A DNA stretch of 64,000 nt from Paragemmobacter kunshanensis (GCF_011059185.1 NZ_JAALFE010000006.1:62001-126000), one strand, 5' to 3'. Counted from the first letter of the stretch, positions 1-8,212 are shown. A program made the numbers and translations. Notes: generated by a model not told the origin, from the sequence alone.

Positions 1-269
1 TAGGCCAGAACCACCGTCGCCAGCGTGACCGAGAAGGACACGGTCAGGGACCGCATGATCAAAAGCTGGTTGATCCGGTCCGACCAGGCGGTGGCGTAAT
101 TCTCCAGCCCGAAACCGCCATCGCGCAGCGAAAGCGAATAGAACAGGACCGTGGCCAGCGGTGCCGCCAGCAGCAGGACCGCGTAGATCAAGGTCGGGCT
201 GACAAGCAGCAAGCCGCTTCTCGCCTCGGAGCGGGTTTCCCCGCCCTTTCCGGTGCTGGTCGCCATCAT
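1..269 (-). CDS. ABC transporter permease, N-terminal part (cut by window edge)
   Basis: Only about 89 residues are visible. A polar N-terminus (roughly 18 residues) is followed by a first membrane helix (LLLVSPTLIYAVLLLAAPLA) and a short periplasmic stretch with the pattern SLSLRDGGFGLENY, then the start of the next helix. This helix-then-periplasmic-loop layout is typical of the inner-membrane permease of spermidine/putrescine-type (PotB-like) importers. Two adjacent ATG codons (266 and 269) could start it. The rest of the gene and the presumed ATPase and binding-protein partners lie outside the window, so the substrate is inference. Confidence 0.7.
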   Translation of the reverse strand, partial: MMATSTGKGGETRSEARSGLLLVSPTLIYAVLLLAAPLATVLFYSLSLRDGGFGLENYATAWSDRINQLLIMRSLTVSFSVTLATVVLA

Positions 270-289
270 GCCCCCTGTTGGCACGTTTA

Positions 290-304
290 TTGATCTTTGA
301 TCAA
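290..304. promoter_or_regulatory. Perfect 15-bp palindrome upstream of the ABC permease
   Basis: TTGATC, three bases TTT, then GATCAA form a perfect inverted repeat 20 bp upstream of the permease start. Placement and symmetry suggest an operator for a dimeric repressor of the transporter operon. The regulator is unknown. Confidence 0.35.
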
Positions 305-424
305 AACTAGACGCAATCCGATCCCTGACGCAAGGGACAGACGCGCAGACAAGGGGCCCGGGCGGCGAAATCTTCCGCAATCGCCCGAAGTTTCATCGCC
401 ACCCGACGCCAGGGGAAGATGCGG

Positions 425-694
425 TCAGCCCGCCACACGCTCGATCGAGATCGCGCGTTTCTTCAACTCGTCATAAAGTGTCGGCAGAACCCGCAGGCTG
501 CCCACGGCGACGCGCAGCGCATCGGAAAGCTTGCCTTCCGGGGCCTGCCCCTCGACGCGCCAGACCATGCGACGCGTCACACCGTCATCATAGACGATTT
601 CCATGCCGCCATTGCGGGCCTTGCGAATACCAAGAAAATCGGCGCCGCCATGCGGCGCGTGAAAGAATGCCTGCTGTCCCATTTTCGGGTCCAT
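425..694 (-). CDS. Small hypothetical protein
   Basis: A protein of about 89 residues starting MDPKMGQQAFFHAP and ending KKRAISIERVAG. I do not recognise the family. The composition is balanced for a soluble cytoplasmic protein, with no signal peptide or membrane helix. The frame stays open upstream to a TTG at 751; the ATG at 694 is preferred, but no convincing ribosome-binding site is visible for either, and ATG at 682 is also possible. It lies alone between the divergent-facing ABC permease and the MocR-type regulator. The reading frame is plausible but not proven. Confidence 0.5.
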   Translation of the reverse strand: MDPKMGQQAFFHAPHGGADFLGIRKARNGGMEIVYDDGVTRRMVWRVEGQAPEGKLSDALRVAVGSLRVLPTLYDELKKRAISIERVAG

Positions 695-876
695 ATGTTT
701 GCTGCTCGTGCCCCGAAAGGAAAACCGGCCGCGCGTGGTTGCGTCAATCAATCGTTAACGATTGCGATACAATTTCCCGAATCCGCGCCATCGCCGCCAC
801 AGATTGGCCCTTCCTGGCCGCGGATTGTGACAATCCGCCCCCGAATTGCCATGATTACGCCACAATTCAGGACGCG

Positions 877-2283
877 TCAGACAGCGGGCGGGTCATAGGG
901 CGGGCGCGACAGAAGCGTGGCCAGACGCTCCATCGACTGGGTGAAGCGCTCTTCGGGGATATGGCCCGCCAGCGCGATGCGCACCGCCTGCGGGGCGCGC
1001 CCATGGATCAGCGCATATTCATCGGCCGACCGCAGCAGCACGCCCTCGGCTTCGGCCATGCGGGTAAAGGTCGAGGCCCGCCACCCCTGCGGCAGGTTCA
1101 GAAAGGCAAAGCGCAGCCCCGGCTGCCAGCACAGATCGAAGCGTCCCAGATGATTGACCATGATCCGGATCCGGCTGGCCAGATCCTCGCCCACGCGGCG
1201 GCGGATCGCCTCGGCGGTGCCGCTCTGGAACAGATGCAGGCACAGATCACTCACGGCCTTGGGCAGCGCAAAGAAGGCGTGCTGTGCCGTCAGCCGCCCG
1301 GTTTCCCCCATGCCGGCGGGACAGACGACATAGCCGAACCGCAGCGCGGCCGAGATCGTCTTGGACAGGCTGCCGACATGCCAGACCCGTTCCGGCGCAA
1401 GCGCGCGCAGGGCGGGCCATTCGCTTTCGGACAGGGTATAGCAGTCGTCCTCGATCACCTGCAGGTCGAAATGCCGGGCGATGGCGGCGATGCGGGCGCG
1501 GCGATCCGGCGTCATCCGGGCGGTGGTGGGGTTCTGCGCCTCGGTCGTCAGGCACAGCACCTGCGCGCCATGGCGGCGGCAGGCGGCCTCCAGCGCTTCG
1601 GGGATCATGCCCTGATCATCGGTTTCCACGCCGATCACTTCGGCCCGGGCAAGGCGGGCGGCATGGCGAAAGCCGGGATAGGCCAGTTCCTCGGTCAGCA
1701 CGACGGGGCGATCCCCGCGCAGACAGCAGAGCAGGATCAGCGAAATCGCATTCTGCCCCCCCGCCGTCAGGGCGATGTCATCGGCCGAAACCGGCCCCAG
1801 ATCGCGGTCGCCCAGCCAATCGCACAGCGCCGCGCGCAAGGGCACCTCGCCGCGCTGGGTGGGATAGTCGATCCAGTCCTCGCCGATGCGGGGCAGGATG
1901 TCCTGAAGTGCTGCGCGGAAGGCATCCGCCTGGCCCACATCGGGCAGGCGCGGGGCGCGCAGGTCGATCCGGCCATGCAGTTGATCGGGTTCGCGTTCCA
2001 GCAGCAGGGGCTGGGTCGGCCCAAGGCGCGGCGCGCGGGCGGCAACGAATGTGCCGCGCCCGACCGTTGCCGCCAGAAGACCTTCCTGCGTCGCCAGCGC
2101 ATAGGCGCGCGACACGGTGCCCGGCGTCACCCCCAGCGCCCAGGCCAGATCGCGCACGGTCGGCAATTGGGCGGATTGCGGCAATTCCCCCGAACGGATC
2201 GCCTCGCGCAGGGCGCGCGACAGGGCCAGGTATTTGGGGCCGGGATAGGCGGAAAGGTCTGGCTTCCATATTGTGCTGATCAC
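877..2283 (-). CDS. MocR/PdxR-type transcriptional regulator (GntR HTH + aminotransferase fold)
   Basis: A 468-residue regulator. Residues about 10-80 form a GntR winged helix (LPTVRDLAWALGVTPGTVSRAY). Residues about 105-460 form a class I aminotransferase-like domain with the PLP lysine in the motif SLSK near residue 325. Length and order are typical of the MocR subfamily, which binds DNA through the N-domain and senses PLP or an amino-compound adduct through the C-domain. It is transcribed divergently from the DUF1127 gene at 2372. Repeated TTGTAT/ATACAA half-sites in the 88-bp gap fit control of both genes by this protein. The ligand cannot be read from sequence. Confidence 0.9.
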   Translation of the reverse strand: MISTIWKPDLSAYPGPKYLALSRALREAIRSGELPQSAQLPTVRDLAWALGVTPGTVSRAYALATQEGLLAATVGRGTFVAARAPRLGPTQPLLLEREPDQLHGRIDLRAPRLPDVGQADAFRAALQDILPRIGEDWIDYPTQRGEVPLRAALCDWLGDRDLGPVSADDIALTAGGQNAISLILLCCLRGDRPVVLTEELAYPGFRHAARLARAEVIGVETDDQGMIPEALEAACRRHGAQVLCLTTEAQNPTTARMTPDRRARIAAIARHFDLQVIEDDCYTLSESEWPALRALAPERVWHVGSLSKTISAALRFGYVVCPAGMGETGRLTAQHAFFALPKAVSDLCLHLFQSGTAEAIRRRVGEDLASRIRIMVNHLGRFDLCWQPGLRFAFLNLPQGWRASTFTRMAEAEGVLLRSADEYALIHGRAPQAVRIALAGHIPEERFTQSMERLATLLSRPPYDPPAV

Positions 2284-2313
2284 AATGTTCCTCTGGCCCC
2301 AGCTTTCAACTCA

Positions 2314-2358
2314 TTGTATCAATCTTCTTAACGTAACGCCTTTCTTGTATCAATACAA
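2314..2358. promoter_or_regulatory. Candidate MocR operator: repeated TTGTAT half-sites
   Basis: TTGTATCAAT occurs twice in direct orientation, at 2314-2323 and 2345-2354, 31 bp (about three helical turns) apart. The second copy runs directly into ACAA, so TTGTAT-CA-ATACAA is also a perfect palindrome at 2345-2358. MocR-type regulators are known to bind direct repeats spaced by whole helical turns. The site lies just upstream of the DUF1127 start and within the gap shared with the regulator gene. Confidence 0.6.
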
Positions 2359-2371
2359 AAGGAATGAGACG

Positions 2372-2584
2372 ATGGCCGCCCGTTCGATGCCCGCCGCGAT
2401 CCCTGCCAGCCTGCCGCCGCTGTCGCGCCTGCTGGTCACCGTCGGGCTGACCCTGGCCGCATGGGAAACCCGCCTGCGCGGGCGTCATGCGCTGGCGCGG
2501 CTGGACGATCACCTGTTGCGTGACATCGGCATGACCCATGACTGCCGGGCCGACGAATTGCGCAGGCACTTCTGGCAGGACTGA
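2372..2584 (+). CDS. DUF1127 small protein
   Basis: A 70-residue protein. The C-terminal half carries the DUF1127 signature (ARLDDHLLRDIGMT), typical of short Arg-rich proteins common in Rhodobacteraceae. Small DUF1127 proteins have been linked to RNA turnover and phosphate or stress responses in other alphaproteobacteria; the role here is unknown. The ATG at 2372 is chosen because AAAGGA lies just upstream and the DUF1127 part would otherwise carry an unrelated extension. It is divergent from the MocR-type regulator, which probably controls it through the TTGTAT repeats. Confidence 0.8.
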   Translation: MAARSMPAAIPASLPPLSRLLVTVGLTLAAWETRLRGRHALARLDDHLLRDIGMTHDCRADELRRHFWQD

Positions 2585-2622
2585 CCTTCCCAAGACAGAT
2601 CCCCGAGATTGATCCCCTGACT

Positions 2623-2651
2623 GGGCCGGTTCCATCCGGCCCTTCTTTTTT
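2623..2651 (+). terminator. Rho-independent terminator after the DUF1127 gene
   Basis: A 7-bp stem GGGCCGG/CCGGCCC with loop TTCCAT is followed by TTCTTTTTT, 39 bp after the stop codon. Confidence 0.8.
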
Positions 2652-2680
2652 GGCCGCCCCCGCCCGCAGAAATGCGAAAC

Positions 2681-2698
2681 GGCGGGCCGTGGCCCGCC
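2681..2698 (-). terminator. Hairpin downstream of the small secreted-protein gene
   Basis: GGCGGGCC and its complement form a tight stem 36 bp beyond the stop of the gene ending at 2734. The following tract on the minus strand is only weakly T-rich, so termination strength is uncertain. Confidence 0.45.
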
Positions 2699-2733
2699 GC
2701 TTCCCTCTCTGCAATCGCAGGCTTCCGCCCGGA

Positions 2734-2967
2734 TCAGCCGTTTGCCAGGATCGACCGGATCAGCGCGGCCGCGCCGCTTTCGTCGCTGTGGACGGCATTC
2801 GCGATGGCGCGGGCCTGGGCCGGGGTCAGGTTGTCCAGATCGGCATTCGGCACCAGCTGGCGCGCTTCCATCTTGGTGGCGGTGGTCAGCTCGCCATCCA
2901 CGTTCATGGCGAAGGAAGCGGTCGACGAAGCGGCGACAAGGGCGGTGACAGCAAGGATCTTTTTCAT
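2734..2967 (-). CDS. Small secreted/periplasmic protein of unknown function
   Basis: A 77-residue protein with a classical signal peptide: MKKILAVTALVAASSTASFA, then MNVDGEL. The predicted mature part is about 57 residues, lacks cysteine, and contains NLTPAQARAIANAVHSDES, an amphipathic helix. The family is not recognised. The ATG at 2967 has a strong ribosome-binding site (AAGGAAAG) 3-4 bp upstream. A long AT-richer leader precedes it. It is flanked by a terminator on each side and so is probably monocistronic. Confidence 0.75.
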   Translation of the reverse strand: MKKILAVTALVAASSTASFAMNVDGELTTATKMEARQLVPNADLDNLTPAQARAIANAVHSDESGAAALIRSILANG

Positions 2968-3307
2968 GATGCTTTCCTTATTGAAGTCGGTCGTTGGTTG
3001 AACCCGGTTCCGGGTCAGGCCGTCCGTGGCCTGGTGAGATGGATATGGCCCCTGCCCTTCCATTTGAAAAATCACAAGAAAATCGCACTCCCTCACGCAG
3101 ATGTGGCCGCTGTGAGGTGAAACTTTTTCCGCAGGTCCCTTCCGGCCCCTTCTGGCCGTCCAAACCGCCCTGAAAGGGCCAAGTCGGGGCTGCGGCCCGG
3201 AAAATCCCCTCACGCAGCGGTGATCTCTCTGGATGGAACCCGTGAAACGGGGGGCTTGCAAGTGACCTGTGCAAAAAGGCACAGAACCGCCCCGCCGCCC
3301 CGAATGC
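2968..3307. other. 340-bp intergenic region with repeats upstream of the secreted-protein gene
   Basis: No convincing gene is seen. The region holds CCTCACGCAG twice (3091-3100 and 3208-3217). The inverted pair CTCAC/GTGAG (3092-3096 and 3112-3116) surrounds a 15-bp centre. The AT-rich stretch around 3063-3085 may hold the promoter of the gene starting at 2967. The repeats look like regulator sites or a structured 5' leader, but neither is shown. Confidence 0.35.
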
Positions 3308-3335
3308 AAAAGGCCCGCCATGGGGCGGGCCTTTC
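3308..3335 (-). terminator. Terminator of the rplM-rpsI operon
   Basis: AAAGGCCCGCC and GGCGGGCCTTT form an 11-bp stem around a 5-base loop, 18 bp past the rpsI stop, with a T tract on the minus strand. Confidence 0.85.
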
Positions 3336-3352
3336 GAAGGATGTGACGCGGA

Positions 3353-3844
3353 TCAGCGCTTGGAGAACTGGAAGGACCGGCGGGCCTTTGCCTTGCCGTA
3401 TTTCTTCCGTTCCACCACGCGGCTGTCGCGGGTCAGGAAGCCTGCCGCCTTCAGCGCCGGGCGCAGCGAGGGTTCGTAAAGCTGCAGCGCCTTGGAGATG
3501 CCATGCTTCACCGCGCCCGCCTGGCCGGAAAGACCGCCGCCTGCCACGGTGGCATAGACGTCGAACTGGCCTTCCACATTGGCGATCTGGAAGGGCTGCT
3601 TCAGGATCATCTGCAGCACGGGACGGGCGAAGTAGACGGCCATTTCCTTGCCGTTCACCACAACCTTGCCGGAGCCGGGCTTCACCCAGACGCGGGCGAC
3701 CGCGTCCTTCCGCTTGCCGGTCGCATAGGAACGGCCAAGCGCATCACGCACGGGGGTCTTCGGGGCAGCAGCTTCCGCAGCGGCGGGAGCGGCCGAACCG
3801 GAGACGGCCGATTTCAGATCGTCGAGGGATTTGATGTCGGCCAT
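3353..3844 (-). CDS. rpsI: Small-subunit ribosomal protein S9
   Basis: 163 residues. The S9 core begins near residue 38 ([20 protein letters not shown]) and ends with the conserved basic tail [11 protein letters not shown] that reaches into the ribosomal P site. An acidic/Ala-rich N-terminal extension of about 35 residues precedes the core, as is usual in alphaproteobacteria. The start lies 2 bp after the rplM stop, the usual L13-S9 operon with translational coupling, and a strong terminator follows. Confidence 0.98.
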   Translation of the reverse strand: MADIKSLDDLKSAVSGSAAPAAAEAAAPKTPVRDALGRSYATGKRKDAVARVWVKPGSGKVVVNGKEMAVYFARPVLQMILKQPFQIANVEGQFDVYATVAGGGLSGQAGAVKHGISKALQLYEPSLRPALKAAGFLTRDSRVVERKKYGKAKARRSFQFSKR

Positions 3845-3846
3845 GA

Positions 3847-4311
3847 TCAGGCGCTCCGCGTGTTCTTCGGGTTCAGGACGCGCAGGTCCAGAACGGTGGG
3901 CTGCTGGGCTTCGTGCGGATGGGCGGCACCCGCATAGACGCGCAGGTTGGTCATCTGCTGGCGGCCCAGACGGTTGCGGGTGATCATCCGCTCGACGGCC
4001 TTGATCACCACACGCTCGGGGTGGTTGCCTTCCAGCACCTGGCGCGCGGTGCGGCTCTTGATGCCGCCCGGATGGCCGGTGTGCCAGTAATAGACCTTGT
4101 CGTCGCGCTTCTTGCCGGTCATCTGGATCTTGTCGGCGTTGATCACGATGACATTGTCACCCATGTCCATATGGGGGGTGAAGGTCGGCTTGTTCTTGCC
4201 GCGCAGGATGTTGGCGACGATCGTGGCGAGGCGGCCCAGAACGATGCCTTCGGCATCGATCAGGATCCACTTCTTCTCGATGTCCGCCGGCGTAGCCGTG
4301 AAGGTTTTCAT
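3847..4311 (-). CDS. rplM: Large-subunit ribosomal protein L13
   Basis: 154 residues. Recognisable L13 features are [24 protein letters not shown] in the first third, the central [13 protein letters not shown], and the C-terminal [14 protein letters not shown]13 is an early-assembling 50S protein that binds 23S rRNA. It is the first gene of the rplM-rpsI operon, with a near-consensus promoter 100 bp upstream and a 5' leader of about 90 nt. L13 represses its own operon in E. coli; whether that holds here is unknown. Confidence 0.98.
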   Translation of the reverse strand: MKTFTATPADIEKKWILIDAEGIVLGRLATIVANILRGKNKPTFTPHMDMGDNVIVINADKIQMTGKKRDDKVYYWHTGHPGGIKSRTARQVLEGNHPERVVIKAVERMITRNRLGRQQMTNLRVYAGAAHPHEAQQPTVLDLRVLNPKNTRSA

Positions 4312-4410
4312 CTCGAACCCTGTGAAGTTGAAGCGAGGGCGAACCCCCGGAATCTCGGATGGCGGCTTATCGCGCCTTGTCGCCTTGCGGTCAAGGGCGA
4401 CGGATCAGTT

Positions 4411-4439
4411 TTAATACAGGTATTTCAATGGTTTGTCAA
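4411..4439 (-). promoter_or_regulatory. Sigma-70-type promoter of rplM-rpsI
   Basis: Read on the minus strand: -35 TTGACA (4434-4439), 17-bp spacer, -10 TATTAA (4411-4416). This is close to consensus and unusually strong for such a GC-rich genome, as expected for a ribosomal protein operon. Confidence 0.8.
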
Positions 4440-4492
4440 AACGGTATCCGAATACCCCATCTCTTGGGGCGATTTTCGCCCGCGACCGGCCC

Positions 4493-5278
4493 CTATCGCA
4501 GCTTCGGCGGGCGGTCCGGGTCCATCCCGGGGGCAGAGGGCGCGGTCGGGGCCTTGGGCGCCGCGCGGGCCGGCAGGTCGATCCGCGTGGCAACGGCGGC
4601 GATCCTGCCCGCGGCCGGGTCCGGGCTGGCCAGAAAGGCCACGTCCAGCGCGCCAAGATCGACGCCGGAAAAGGCCACCGCCTCATGCGCGGCGCGGGCA
4701 AGGGCAGCCTCGGCCCCCGAGGCCGGGTCGAGGAACACCAGCATATGGCCATGGCGGCCATCGCGATAGGTGACGCCTGCCAGCAAGGCCGCCGTGGCCA
4801 GCCCCGCCGCCATGCCCAGCTTGCGCCGCAGCCTTTCTTCCACCGGCCCGATCAGGGCCACCGGCGGATGAAAGCGCTCGGGCACCGCCTCGATCTCTTC
4901 GGGGCCGTCCTCCAGCATGCCCGCCAGCCAATCCATCGCCTCGGGCGGCAGGATCATCTGCGACGGGGCCGATCCCAGATTGACCCCCAGCCCGATCCCC
5001 TGCCCCGCCAGTTGCTGGGCGATCACCCGCCCCGGCAGGGCGGCATAGGGGGCGATCCCGCCCGAAAACTCGGCCATCCGCTCTTCCAGATCGAAGATCA
5101 GCACGACAGGGCCGCTTTCCAGCGGAAAGACCCGGGGCTTCAGATCGGTGCCCTGCGCTTCCTCTTCCAGCAGCAGGAAGAATTCCCCATCGGCCAGGCA
5201 TTCGAAGAATCGCAGCCGGTCGGTCTCATCCGCGCCATCACGTTCCATCGCGGCATGGGCGGCATCCAGCGGTGTCAT
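4493..5278 (-). CDS. SseB-family protein
   Basis: A 261-residue soluble protein. Residues about 1-120 resemble the SseB N-terminal domain (opening TPLDAAHAAM, then FFECLADGEFFLLLEEE, and a segment ending VLIFDLEERMAEF). A second alpha/beta domain follows, and the tail is Pro/Ala-rich. The SseB family is named after a Salmonella secreted protein, but members in non-pathogens are of unknown function. The ATG at 5278 overlaps the stop of the upstream glycosylase-like gene (ATGA), so the two are probably translated together. Confidence 0.75.
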   Translation of the reverse strand: MTPLDAAHAAMERDGADETDRLRFFECLADGEFFLLLEEEAQGTDLKPRVFPLESGPVVLIFDLEERMAEFSGGIAPYAALPGRVIAQQLAGQGIGLGVNLGSAPSQMILPPEAMDWLAGMLEDGPEEIEAVPERFHPPVALIGPVEERLRRKLGMAAGLATAALLAGVTYRDGRHGHMLVFLDPASGAEAALARAAHEAVAFSGVDLGALDVAFLASPDPAAGRIAAVATRIDLPARAAPKAPTAPSAPGMDPDRPPKLR

Positions 5279-5943
5279 CGGTCTGTCTCCATCACGGTGC
5301 GGATCGCGCGGCGCAGTTCGGGCAGCAGCTCGGAGCCGAACCAGGGATTGCGGCGCAGCCATCCGGTATTGCGCCAGGACGGATGGGGCAAGGGCCAGAT
5401 GCCCCGCGCGGCATGGCTGCGCCAATCCGCCACCCTCGGGCTGACAGCCCCGGGGCCAAGATGCCAGCGCTGCGCGGCCCCGCCGATGGCCAGGATCAGC
5501 CGGATCTCCGGCAGGGCCTGCATCACCCTGCCCCTCCATTGCCGCGCGCAGATGGTGGGGGGCGGCAGGTCGCTTCCCTTGCCGTCCTGGCCCGGAAAGC
5601 AGAAGGCCATCGGGACGATGGCCACCCGGCCGCGATCATAGAAGTCCGGCTCGCTCAATCCCGTCCAGTCGCGCAGCCGGTCGCCCGAGGGATCGGTGAA
5701 GGGCCGGCCCGAGGCATGCACCCGCGTCCCCGGCGCCTGTCCCGCGATCAGCAGGCGCGCGCCGGGGGCGAACCAGGCGACGGGGCGGGGATCATGGCGG
5801 GTCGCGGTGGCCGCGAAGCGATCGGCACAGATCCTGCAAGCGCGGATCGACCCGATCAGGTCGGCGGCAGACTCCGGCAGGGGCGCAGGCGGGGACGCAG
5901 GCGGGGAAGCTTTCGGGGGCGTAGGGAGAGGGATGCGGGACAT
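5275..5943 (-). CDS. Uracil-DNA glycosylase superfamily protein
   Basis: 222 residues. Motif 1 is GQAPGTRVHASGRPFTDPSG (about 69-88), in the position of the water-activating motif of uracil-DNA glycosylases. The C-terminal LPHPSWRN (about residue 190) replaces the usual HPS/HPA uracil-binding motif. Cysteines in CRIC (about 36-39) and two later cysteines could form an iron-sulphur cluster as in family 4/5 enzymes. The role is probably excision or binding of damaged bases, but activity is not certain because motif 1 differs from the classical GEGPG-type sequence. It overlaps the SseB gene by 4 bp and is divergent from the NhaA-like gene. Confidence 0.8.
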   Translation of the reverse strand: MSRIPLPTPPKASPPASPPAPLPESAADLIGSIRACRICADRFAATATRHDPRPVAWFAPGARLLIAGQAPGTRVHASGRPFTDPSGDRLRDWTGLSEPDFYDRGRVAIVPMAFCFPGQDGKGSDLPPPTICARQWRGRVMQALPEIRLILAIGGAAQRWHLGPGAVSPRVADWRSHAARGIWPLPHPSWRNTGWLRRNPWFGSELLPELRRAIRTVMETDR

Positions 5944-6103
5944 GGCAAGGCTTCTTGGGGTATTCCGGATCGACAGGGGCGCAGGATGGGCGGTTCATGG
6001 CGTGCAGGCAACACCCGCCGCCACCCCGGCGCGATTCCCCTTGCAGAGTACGGGGCGCGCGCTTAGGCCGCCTGCAGACAGTCACGCCAGGGGCTATGCG
6101 CCG

Positions 6104-7315
6104 ATGTATCGCGTCTCTCCCTTCGTTCGCCGCTTTGCCTGGGCCCTTCTGGGCGGCGCGGGATTGGCGACGGCCTGGGTCAACCTGTCGCCCGGCAGCT
6201 ATTACGATGCGATGGAATACCGGCTGCTCGACCTGCACAAACCCGTCTGGATCGCGGGCGAGACGCTGGTGATCACGCCGATCACCGTGGTGTCGGATCT
6301 GCTGATGGCCTTCTTCATGTTCTTCGTGGGCAAGGAGCTGTGGGAGGCGCTGGTCCTGAAACGCGGGGCGCTGTCTGGGCGGCGCGCGCTTCTTCCCGCC
6401 GGGGCGGTGCTGGGCGGCTGCCTTGGGGCGGTGCTTGTCTGGCTTGGCCATGCCGCGCTCTTCAATGCCGAGGAATGGGTCTCCTGGTGGGCGGGCTGGC
6501 CCTTGCCCATCGGATCCGAGATCGTGCTGGGCTATGTCGCGGGGCGCATGGTCTTTGGCGCGGGGCATCCGGCGCTGCATCTGCTTTTGCTGATCAGCAT
6601 CGCGACGAATATCTTGGGGCTGCTGACGCTTGGCCTCGCCTTTCCGCCCGCCGATCTGCAGCCCCTCTGGCTTCTGTTGCCGCTGGCGGCGGCGATCGGG
6701 GTGAACCGCCTGTTCGGACGGGCCGTCGCGCCGACGGCCAGCGAAAGGGAACGGCGGCGCGGCATGGCGATCTGGCCCTATATGGTGGCGGGGGCGCTGT
6801 CCTGGTTCGGGATGGTGGCCGCGGGCCTGCCCGGCGCGCTTGGCCTTCTGCCGATCATCCCCGCCATTCCCCATGCCGACCGCGCCTTCGGCCTGTTCGC
6901 CGAGGCCGAGGAATACCTGCATGATCCGCTGAACCGGATGGCGCATCTTCTGGTCAAGCCGCTGTCGGTCGTCCTTTTCCTCTTCGGGATGGTGCAGGGC
7001 GGCGTCGATCTGGGGGCGTTTGCCCCGACGACGCTGACCGTGCTGGCCGCGCTCTGGCTGGGAAAGCCTGCGGGGCTGGTGCTGGGCGCGCTGGCCGCGG
7101 CGCGGCTTTTCCGCGTGCCGATGCCCGCCGGGATCCGCATCCGCGATCTGGTGCTTGTGGCGGTGATCTCGGGCATCGGCTTCACGGCCCCGGTCCTCGC
7201 CATCGACGGCGCCCTGCCCGGCGGCGCCATGGCCGAGGCCGCGCGCCTTGGCCTTGCGCTGTCGCTTCTTGCCTGGCCCGCCGCACTTCTGCTGAAACGC
7301 TTGCTCGCCCGCTAA
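6104..7315 (+). CDS. NhaA-family membrane protein lacking the catalytic Asp-Asp pair
   Basis: 403 residues with about 11-12 hydrophobic helices. Matches to NhaA Na+/H+ antiporters are clear: SDLLMAFFMFFVGKELWEAL (about 64-83) corresponds to NDALMAVFFLLVGLEVKREL of E. coli. LGKPAGLVLG contains the helix-X lysine (K321, equal to K300), and SGIGFTAPV matches CGIGFTMSI. The segment equal to the catalytic ALAIIDDLGA reads ISIATNILGL, so both catalytic aspartates (D163, D164) are Thr168 and Asn169. The T132-D133 pair is Ser138-Glu139. Ordinary Na+/H+ exchange is therefore doubtful. The ATG at 6104 gives the usual short cytoplasmic N-terminus. It is monocistronic and divergent from the glycosylase gene. 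Confidence 0.85.
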   Translation: MYRVSPFVRRFAWALLGGAGLATAWVNLSPGSYYDAMEYRLLDLHKPVWIAGETLVITPITVVSDLLMAFFMFFVGKELWEALVLKRGALSGRRALLPAGAVLGGCLGAVLVWLGHAALFNAEEWVSWWAGWPLPIGSEIVLGYVAGRMVFGAGHPALHLLLLISIATNILGLLTLGLAFPPADLQPLWLLLPLAAAIGVNRLFGRAVAPTASERERRRGMAIWPYMVAGALSWFGMVAAGLPGALGLLPIIPAIPHADRAFGLFAEAEEYLHDPLNRMAHLLVKPLSVVLFLFGMVQGGVDLGAFAPTTLTVLAALWLGKPAGLVLGALAAARLFRVPMPAGIRIRDLVLVAVISGIGFTAPVLAIDGALPGGAMAEAARLGLALSLLAWPAALLLKRLLAR

Positions 7316-7552
7316 AACCGGCGGCGGGTTTCACGTATCTGCAAGGAAACAGTGAGAGGCTTTCTTGCGCCATTGTCAGACATCGGTGAATTCCGACATA
7401 ATATCGCCAGAATGCGGGGCTAGCCGGGTGGCGAGGCAGAAATGCAGCAACAGGCAGGCGCCGCGCTTGCGGTTGTGGACGAAACCGGGCGATAAACCGG
7501 GGGTGCGTGTTACCGGGTGGCGATCAAGGGCCGCCTTGCGGAAAGGGCAGGT

Positions 7553-8212
7553 ATGATCGAGTTCGAGAACGTCTCAAAGTCCTTCTGGACGGGCAAGACG
7601 CGCAAGGTGATCCTCGATCAGGCCACGTTCCGCGTGGAAGTGGGCAATTCGCTGGGCATCCTCGCCCCGAACGGCACCGGCAAGACCACGATCATCAACA
7701 TGATGGCGGGCCTCGAACAGCCCGACGAAGGCTCCATCAAGCGCACATCGCGGATTTCCTTCCCGCTGGGCTTCATGGGTGGCGTCGTGAACCGCCACAG
7801 CGCGACCGAGAATTCGCGCTACATCGCGCGGCTCTACGGGCTCGATCCCGATTACGTGGAAAGCTTCTGCCGCTGGCTTTGCGGCATCGGCGAATATTTC
7901 GACATGCCGGTCGGCACCTATTCCTCGGGGATGCGGGGGCGGTTCTCCTTTGCGCTGCTCCTGGCGCTGGAATTCGACATCTACCTGATCGACGAAGGCA
8001 TGCCCGGCACCACGGATGCCGAATTCAACCGCAAGGCGGGCACGATCCTGCGTCAGCGCCTGCGCGATGCCACAGTGGTCGTGGTGTCGCACCAGGCCTC
8101 GACCCTTGAAAAATTCTGTCGTTCCGCTGCCGTCCTGAAGAACGGGCGGCTGCACATGTTCGACACCCTCGAAGAAGCGAAACGGCTGTATAACTATGAA
8201 ACTCAAGGTTAA
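7553..8212 (+). CDS. Capsule polysaccharide export ABC ATPase, KpsT-like
   Basis: 219 residues, the usual length for KpsT/CtrD/BexA ATPases. Walker A is APNGTGKTT (about 42-50), with Ala where most ABC ATPases have Gly at the first position. The signature YSSGMRGR lies near 123 and Walker B YLIDEG near 147. The His switch lies in VVVSHQAS near 176. It would energise export of a capsule or related polysaccharide across the inner membrane. The next gene (KpsE-like) overlaps it by 17 bp and kdsA follows. The permease subunit (KpsM-like) is not in the window. Confidence 0.9.
   Translation: MIEFENVSKSFWTGKTRKVILDQATFRVEVGNSLGILAPNGTGKTTIINMMAGLEQPDEGSIKRTSRISFPLGFMGGVVNRHSATENSRYIARLYGLDPDYVESFCRWLCGIGEYFDMPVGTYSSGMRGRFSFALLLALEFDIYLIDEGMPGTTDAEFNRKAGTILRQRLRDATVVVVSHQASTLEKFCRSAAVLKNGRLHMFDTLEEAKRLYNYETQG

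Noticed and set aside
7373-7404. A sigma-70 promoter TTGTCA...TAATAT before the capsule-export genes
   Set aside because: The spacer is 20 bp, too long for a confident call; the 237-bp gap has no better match.
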